DNA from: Sphingomonadales bacterium
GTDB lineage: Bacteria; Pseudomonadota; Alphaproteobacteria; Sphingomonadales; Sphingomonadaceae
Direction: 5' to 3'
Assembly: GCA_016720115.1 (NCBI GenBank)
Contig: JADJXT010000001.1
Location: forward strand, 62,001-126,000
Length of the DNA: 64,000 nt
The notes under the pieces are model-generated. The model made no database searches and was not told the DNA's origin. It worked only from the letters and a program-made list of their open reading frames with translations. How positions within the stretch are numbered: the first letter of the stretch is position 1; every line of letters begins with the position of its first letter. Positions 59,535 through 64,000 of the stretch are shown here, piece by piece. The translations under genes were made by a program, and so were the position numbers.

Positions 59535-60443
59535 TCACGCAGGTTTCGGCCACTCCCCCGCCGCGACCAGCTTGTCTATCGTGCGCGTTTCGAAATCGCC
59601 CGCATCGTGCCGTTCGGGCAGGCAGGTGGCGGGATCGCCCATCACGCGGTTGACCATCCGCCCGCGCTGCGCCGCCGGGCGTGCTGCTATCTGTCTGGTC
59701 CAGCGCTGGACATGTTTGTAGCTGGCGACGTCGAGAAACTCGCCCGCCTCATAGACCAGCCCCATCGCCAGCGCGCCGTACCAGGGCCAGATCGCGATAT
59801 CGGCGATACTATATTCGTCGCCTGCCATAAACTCGCGCTCCGCCAAATTGCGGTCGAGCACATCCATCTGCCGCTTCACCTCCATCGCGAAACGATCGAT
59901 GCAATATTCGATCTTGAACGGCGCATAGGCATAGAAATGGCCGAACCCGCCGCCCAGATAGGGCGCGCTGCCCATCTGCCAGAACAGCCAGCTCAGCGCC
60001 TCGGTGCGCTTGGCAGGGTCGGTGGGCAGGAAGGCGCCGAATTTCTCGGCCAAGTAAAGCAGGATCGCCCCCGATTCGAACACCCGCTGCGGTTCCGCGC
60101 CCGACCGGTCGACCAGCGCCGGAATCTTCGAATTGGGGTTGGCCTCGACAAAGCCCGAACCGAACTGGTCGCCGCTACCGATATTGATCAGCCAGGCATC
60201 ATATTCGGCGCCTGCATGGCCCAGTGCGAGTAGTTCCTCGAGCAGCACCGTCACCTTCACCCCATTGGGCGTGCCGAGCGAATAGAGCTGCAGCGGATGC
60301 TTGCCGACCGGCACTTCCTTGTCATGCGTCGCCCCTGCGACCGGCCGGTTGATATTGGCAAAGCGCCCGCCATTCTCCTTGTTCCACCCCCACACTTTTG
60401 GCGGGACATATTCGGACAGCGTCTGGTTGGGGGTCTCGGGCAT
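59535..60443 (-). CDS. yghU: glutathione S-transferase-like disulfide reductase (YghU family)
   Basis: A 302-residue glutathione-dependent protein. It begins MPETPNQTLSEYVPPKVWGWNKENGGRFANIN, the N-terminal extension typical of YghU/GSTN6-type enzymes, followed by the thioredoxin-like domain (LQLYSLGTPNGVKVTVLLEE) and the PNSKIPALVDRSG glutathione-binding loop. The helical C-terminal domain includes AGDEYSIADIAIWPW. In E. coli these reduce disulfides of small molecules with glutathione. Its start is separated from the TauD gene by about 90 bp. Confidence 0.88.
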   Translation of the reverse strand: MPETPNQTLSEYVPPKVWGWNKENGGRFANINRPVAGATHDKEVPVGKHPLQLYSLGTPNGVKVTVLLEELLALGHAGAEYDAWLINIGSGDQFGSGFVEANPNSKIPALVDRSGAEPQRVFESGAILLYLAEKFGAFLPTDPAKRTEALSWLFWQMGSAPYLGGGFGHFYAYAPFKIEYCIDRFAMEVKRQMDVLDRNLAEREFMAGDEYSIADIAIWPWYGALAMGLVYEAGEFLDVASYKHVQRWTRQIAARPAAQRGRMVNRVMGDPATCLPERHDAGDFETRTIDKLVAAGEWPKPA

Positions 60444-60535
60444 GGGCTGCTCTCCTCTTTATCGGTTGTTCTTTGCAACCGGTATAGCGGGTGGAAGGGG
60501 TTTGGGTAGGAAAATTGAAGCGCCCACAGGCCGCG

Positions 60536-61369
60536 TCAGGCCGCCGCGATTGTCGTGCGGTGCAGCAGGCGGTGGTGCCCGTCATAGCCGCCGGTCGCGG
60601 CGTGGAGGACCGAGCGGTTGTCCCACATCAGCAGCATTCCGGGCTGCCATTTGTGGCGATACTGGAACGCCTCCTGCCCCTGATACTGGTAAAGCTCGAT
60701 GAGCAGCGGCAACGCCTCTGCATCGTCCATGCCTTCAAAGCCGATGATATAGCCGAAACAGCTGAACAGCCCCAGCCGACCGGTTTCGGGATGCGCGCGG
60801 ACAAAAGGGTGCAGCTGCGTCGCCTCGGCAGCCTTTGACGGGCGGATATCCATCGAACGCTTCGCCTTGTCGCCCTCGCCATAAGCACCATCGGGGGCAT
60901 AAGCCCGCTTCGCCGAATGGATCGCCATGCGCCCCTCAACGCGGGCGCGCAACCTGTCGGGCATCGCGTCGAGCGCCGCATGCTGGTTGGCGAACAGCGT
61001 GTCGCCGCCGACGGGCGGGATCTTGATGCCAAAAAGGCAGGTGCCCGCCGGGGGCCGCGCCTGGAAACTCCAGTCACTATGCCAATTTTCGGCGAACAGC
61101 GGCGAGGTTTCATCGGCGAGCCGCTCGACCGCGATCACATGCTTGCGCCCCGGCACCGGCGCGATGAAGGGATCATCGCCAAAGCCGCCAAAATGCAGCG
61201 TGAAGCGTTCGAGATCGTCGTCGGTCAAATCCTGATCGGGAAAGGCGAGCACATGATGCTGAAGCCACGCCGCGCGGATCGCACCCACCAGATCGGCGGA
61301 TAGCGGCTGGCGCAGGTTAACACCGGTTACGGTCGCACCGCACGCCTGGCCGGATGGGGTTATCTGCAT
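60536..61369 (-). CDS. TauD/TfdA-family Fe(II)/2-oxoglutarate dioxygenase
   Basis: A 277-residue oxygenase. The iron-binding facial triad is visible: His97 and Asp99 in NWHSDWSF, His256 in VLHAATGGY. Arg267, in HHRLLHRTT, should bind 2-oxoglutarate. Members oxidise taurine, sulfonates, phenoxyalkanoates or alkyl sulfates; the substrate is not readable here. No taurine ABC transporter adjoins it, although a sulfur module exists at 16.9-21 kb. Confidence 0.88.
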   Translation of the reverse strand: MQITPSGQACGATVTGVNLRQPLSADLVGAIRAAWLQHHVLAFPDQDLTDDDLERFTLHFGGFGDDPFIAPVPGRKHVIAVERLADETSPLFAENWHSDWSFQARPPAGTCLFGIKIPPVGGDTLFANQHAALDAMPDRLRARVEGRMAIHSAKRAYAPDGAYGEGDKAKRSMDIRPSKAAEATQLHPFVRAHPETGRLGLFSCFGYIIGFEGMDDAEALPLLIELYQYQGQEAFQYRHKWQPGMLLMWDNRSVLHAATGGYDGHHRLLHRTTIAAA

Positions 61370-61426
61370 AGGGGGCTCTCCTGTTGGGGGAGGCTAATTT
61401 GTGAACGGGGTTTGTCAATTGGGCAA

Positions 61427-61585
61427 CTCCCTCTCCCACAGGAAGAGGATACTAAGCCTTTGCCGTAAGGCTTGGGCGAAGTTGGTGAGGGGTTCGTTAG
61501 TGTCGAAAGCGCACAACCCCGCACCCAGCTACGACTAGCGAGCAAGCTCGCAAGTCTTCACATCCCTCTCCCCATGAGAGAGGGG
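61427..61585. repeat. left inverted copy of the repeat flanking the DUF559 gene
   Basis: About 160 bp with terminal hairpins CTCCCTCTCCCACAGGAAGA (61427) and CCCTCTCCCCATGAGAGAGG (61564), and internal GGCGAAGTTGGTGAGGGG and CTACGACTAGCGAGC. Its reverse complement aligns with 61956-62113 throughout, allowing small gaps. Confidence 0.8.
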
Positions 61586-61588
61586 CTA

Positions 61589-61936
61589 TCATTCACCCTT
61601 TGCGATCAACAGCGTGCGACGAATTTCGTGCAACATACCGTCTGTATTCGCCAGAACGTCACTGCTCCAGAACCGCAGCACCGTATAGCCCGCCGCTTCC
61701 AACTGCCTCGTTCGTTCCGCATCAGCTTCGATTTGCTCGCCATGCTGCCCGCCATCGAGCTCGATGATTAGTTTCACCTCAATGCACAAGAAATCCGCAA
61801 TTCTGTTCTGCACCGGCTCCTGTCGTCGGAACTTGCAGCCTTCCATCTGGCGGTTGCGCAGATGTTTCCAAAGCCGCTTTTCCGCCTCCGTCATATCGCG
61901 CCGAAGACGGCGGGCATTTCGTGTCACAGCTTTCAC
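61589..61936 (-). CDS. DUF559-family endonuclease-like protein
   Basis: A 115-residue protein of the PD-(D/E)xK-type DUF559 family, related to Vsr-like nucleases. Visible core: KFRRQEPVQNRIADFLC with Asp48, then LIIELDGGQH (Glu59, Asp61, Gln64, His65), and RTRQLEAAGYTVLRFWSSDVL. The best start is GTG 61936, with no strong ribosome-binding site. The stop is 3 bp from one flanking repeat and the start 20 bp from the other, so the gene and its two inverted repeats look like a unit. Role and mobility are unproven. Confidence 0.82.
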   Translation of the reverse strand: MKAVTRNARRLRRDMTEAEKRLWKHLRNRQMEGCKFRRQEPVQNRIADFLCIEVKLIIELDGGQHGEQIEADAERTRQLEAAGYTVLRFWSSDVLANTDGMLHEIRRTLLIAKGE

Positions 61937-61955
61937 AAAAATCCGGTAGCATACT

Positions 61956-62113
61956 CCCCTCTCCTATGGGGAGAGGTAGCGAGACTTGCGATCTCCGATC
62001 GCTAGTCGCAGCGGTGAGGGGTTGAGTGCTATCGGAAGGTCCAACCCCCTCACCAACTTCGCCTAGTTCGCTGCGCTCACAAGGCGGCGTGTCCTCTCCC
62101 CATGGGAGAGGGG
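61956..62113. repeat. right inverted copy of the repeat flanking the DUF559 gene
   Basis: About 158 bp, beginning with hairpin CCCCTCTCCTATGGGGAGAG and ending CCTCTCCCCATGGGAGAGGG (62093). The middle contains GCGATCGCTAGTCGCAG-like and CCCCCTCACCAACTTCGCC sequence, matching the inverted left copy (61427-61585). It adjoins the stop of the aminopeptidase gene (62116). Confidence 0.8.
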
Positions 62114-62115
62114 AT

Positions 62116-63930
62116 TTAGCTCACCCCCCGCCCAAGCGGCGCACAAGCCTCCGCCAGCCAGTCCTTCGCCTCGCCCTCCAGCTGCGGGCCGACAATCTCC
62201 AGCACGCGGGCGTGATAGTCGTCCCACCAGCGCAGCTCGTCGCGGGTGAGCAGGCTGGTGTCGACCAGCGTCTTGTCGATCGGCGCCCAGGTGAGGTTTT
62301 CGAAGCCGTAATAGGTGCCTTCCGCGCCCGCGATCTGCCGCTCCTCGACCAGGATCAGATTTTCGATGCGGATGCCATATTCGCCTGCCTTGTAATAACC
62401 GGGCTCGTTCGACAGGATCATGCCGGGGAGCAGCGGCTCATCGGTGCCCGCCTGCGAGCCGGTGAACTTGCCGATCCGCTGCGGTCCTTCGTGTACCGCG
62501 AGGAAACTGCCCACGCCGTGGCCGGTGCCGTGGGCGTAATCGAGGCCGCCCTGCCAGAGCGCCGCGCGCGCCATCGTATCGAGCTGCGCGCCGCGCGTGC
62601 CCTCTGGAAACACCGCCAGCGCGAGCGCGATATGGCCCTTGAGCACGCGGGTGAAGCGGTCCTTCATTTCAGGCGTAGGCTCGCCCGGGCCAACCCAGAT
62701 CGTGCGGGTGACGTCGGTGGTGCCGTCGAGATATTGCCCGCCGCTGTCGACGAGGTAGATGCTGTTCGGCTCGATCGCGCGGTTCGACGCCTCGTCGACC
62801 TTGTAGTGACAATGCGCGCCATTGGGGCCGGTGGCCGAAATCGTGTCAAAACTCAGGTCGCGCAGCTGGCCGGTCGCGACGCGAAAATCCTGCAGCTTCG
62901 CGGCCGCCGAGAGTTCGGTGAGCCCGCCCTGATGCGCGGTGGCGTGCATCCAGTGGAGAAAGCCGCTCAGCGCCGCGCCATCGCGCGCCTGCGCGGCGCG
63001 GTGCCCCGCCTGTTCGATCGGGTTCTTCTGCGCCTTTGGCAAAATGGTCGGGTCGCGCAGCTCGACGATGCTGGCCCCGCCGTCTTTCAGCGCGCCGAAG
63101 ATCGCGGCAACCGAACGTTCGGGATCGACCGCAACACGCTTGCCCGCCATGGCTTTCAGCGCGGGCACAAATTCTTCGGGTGCGTGCAGGCGCACGGCAT
63201 TGCCCAGATGTGCGCGCACGGCATCGCTCACCTTTTCAGGCGCAACGAACAGGTCTGCGGTGCCATCGGCATGGGCGAGCACGAAGCTGAGCGCGACCGG
63301 GGTGCGCGCAACATCGGCGCCGCGCACATTGAGCAGCCACGCCACCGAATCGAGCGCGGCAATCACGGTGCTGTCGAGATTGCGGGTGGTCAGCCATTCG
63401 GCAATCTGTGCGCGTTTCTCGGCGCTGTTCTGCCCGGCATAGCGGTCCTCATGCACCACCAAGTGCGCCGCGCTCCTCGATGGCTGGTCATCCCAGACGG
63501 CGTCGATCGGGTTGCGCGAAACGGGCACCAGCTCCGCACCCTTGGCCTTGAGGGCAGCTGCGGCATTTTCGACCCAGCCCTTGGTATGCACCCATGGATC
63601 ATAGCCGATCCGTCCACCTTGCGGCGCATGCGCCTTCAGCCATGCGGCAATGCTGGTTTCGGGTACGCCAACATATTGCCAGTTCCGGCCGTCGACCTGC
63701 TCGCGCACCTGCAGCGTATAGCGCCCGTCGGTGAAGATCGCCGCCTCCTCCGACAGCACCACGGCGTTGCCCGCAGAGCCGCCAAAGCCGGTCAACCAGC
63801 CGAGCCTTTGCGCATATTCGCCGACATATTCGCTCATATGCTCGTCGCAAATGGGAACGACAAAGCCGTCGAGCTGTTCCTTTTTCAACTGGACACGCAG
63901 GGCGGCGAGGCGGGCTTCATAGGTGGACAT
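62116..63930 (-). CDS. pepP: aminopeptidase P family metallopeptidase (M24B)
   Basis: Removes an N-terminal residue ahead of proline, in the cytoplasm. The 604-residue length, with two creatinase-like N-terminal domains, matches the long (XPNPEP1-type) aminopeptidase P. The metal ligands are visible in order: Asp and Asp in LVDSGGQYLDGTTDVTRT, His in GTGHGVGSFLAVHE, Glu in ILSNEPGYY, and Glu in RIENLILVE. ATG 63930 gives MSTYEARLAALRVQL. A repeat element lies directly after the stop. Confidence 0.93.
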   Translation of the reverse strand: MSTYEARLAALRVQLKKEQLDGFVVPICDEHMSEYVGEYAQRLGWLTGFGGSAGNAVVLSEEAAIFTDGRYTLQVREQVDGRNWQYVGVPETSIAAWLKAHAPQGGRIGYDPWVHTKGWVENAAAALKAKGAELVPVSRNPIDAVWDDQPSRSAAHLVVHEDRYAGQNSAEKRAQIAEWLTTRNLDSTVIAALDSVAWLLNVRGADVARTPVALSFVLAHADGTADLFVAPEKVSDAVRAHLGNAVRLHAPEEFVPALKAMAGKRVAVDPERSVAAIFGALKDGGASIVELRDPTILPKAQKNPIEQAGHRAAQARDGAALSGFLHWMHATAHQGGLTELSAAAKLQDFRVATGQLRDLSFDTISATGPNGAHCHYKVDEASNRAIEPNSIYLVDSGGQYLDGTTDVTRTIWVGPGEPTPEMKDRFTRVLKGHIALALAVFPEGTRGAQLDTMARAALWQGGLDYAHGTGHGVGSFLAVHEGPQRIGKFTGSQAGTDEPLLPGMILSNEPGYYKAGEYGIRIENLILVEERQIAGAEGTYYGFENLTWAPIDKTLVDTSLLTRDELRWWDDYHARVLEIVGPQLEGEAKDWLAEACAPLGRGVS

Positions 63931-63982
63931 GGTTGCTTCCTGAATCTAATTGTCCGTCCCATATAGTGAGGACGTCGCCCTT

Positions 63983-64000
63983 ATGAAACTGCTCCTGAAA
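63983..64000 (+). CDS. start of a further gene (cut by the window edge)
   Basis: ATG 63983 followed by AAACTGCTCCTGAAA gives MKLLLK, divergent from the aminopeptidase gene. Only six codons are visible, so identity cannot be judged. Confidence 0.3.

Noticed and set aside
62026..63966. 646-codon plus-strand frame opposite aminopeptidase P
   Set aside because: Starts in a repeat and has no protein-like motif; the minus-strand gene has all metal ligands.

Overview
This is a high-GC alphaproteobacterial chromosome segment, almost certainly from the Sphingomonadales (Sphingopyxis/Sphingorhabdus-like). The evidence is a serine palmitoyltransferase that closely resembles the Sphingomonas enzyme and sits with its own acyl carrier protein and a ceramide-reductase-type protein, several TonB-dependent receptors, a plant-type glutamate-cysteine ligase, and a secE-nusG-rplKA...rplJL-rpoBC core. 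There is no prophage, integrase, rRNA or CRISPR array.

Layout. 1-6650: the end of rsmE, then three secreted proteins that share a C-terminal DUF11-type module (one divergent, two in tandem with GEVED and P-type domains). 6700-11900: gshA, tRNA-Trp, and a beta-propeller phytase lipoprotein downstream of its TonB receptor, with three 11-bp direct repeats typical of a Pho box in front. 12080-33500: the transcription/translation core (secE, nusG, rplK, rplA, rplJ, rplL, rpoB, rpoC). It is interrupted by tesB, a solute:sodium symporter, a probable sulfur-acquisition module (Rrf2 regulator, palindrome, YezD-family protein, TonB receptor, TauE/SafE exporter), a cspA-infA-like pair followed by two tiny genes, and the purine-salvage pair apt/MTA-SAH nucleosidase. 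33500-46050: a small lipoprotein, aqpZ, galU, an RND efflux operon ending in msrA, an M48 peptidase with tsaC, an acyl-CoA dehydrogenase coupled to a DUF815 ATPase, and a GNAT-like protein.

46100-58070 is an envelope-lipid region. A flippase and lptG/lptF lie on the minus strand. Divergent from them are a DUF2141 protein, a diacylglycerol/ceramide-kinase-family protein and a Tam41-like nucleotidyltransferase. Converging on these is obgE-proB-cerR-acp-spt-purU. Together they suggest local synthesis and head-group modification of sphingolipids, near the machinery that moves lipids to the outer membrane. The lipid-kinase plus Tam41-like pair is the most interesting candidate for an incompletely described pathway.

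58070-64000 holds accessory enzymes (cupin, VOC protein, YghU-type glutathione transferase, TauD-family dioxygenase, aminopeptidase P). It also has dense short inverted-repeat elements, including a DUF559 endonuclease gene packed tightly between two inverted copies of one repeat. Related repeats are scattered through the window, including between rpoB and rpoC. All calls come from reading the sequence; no database search was run.
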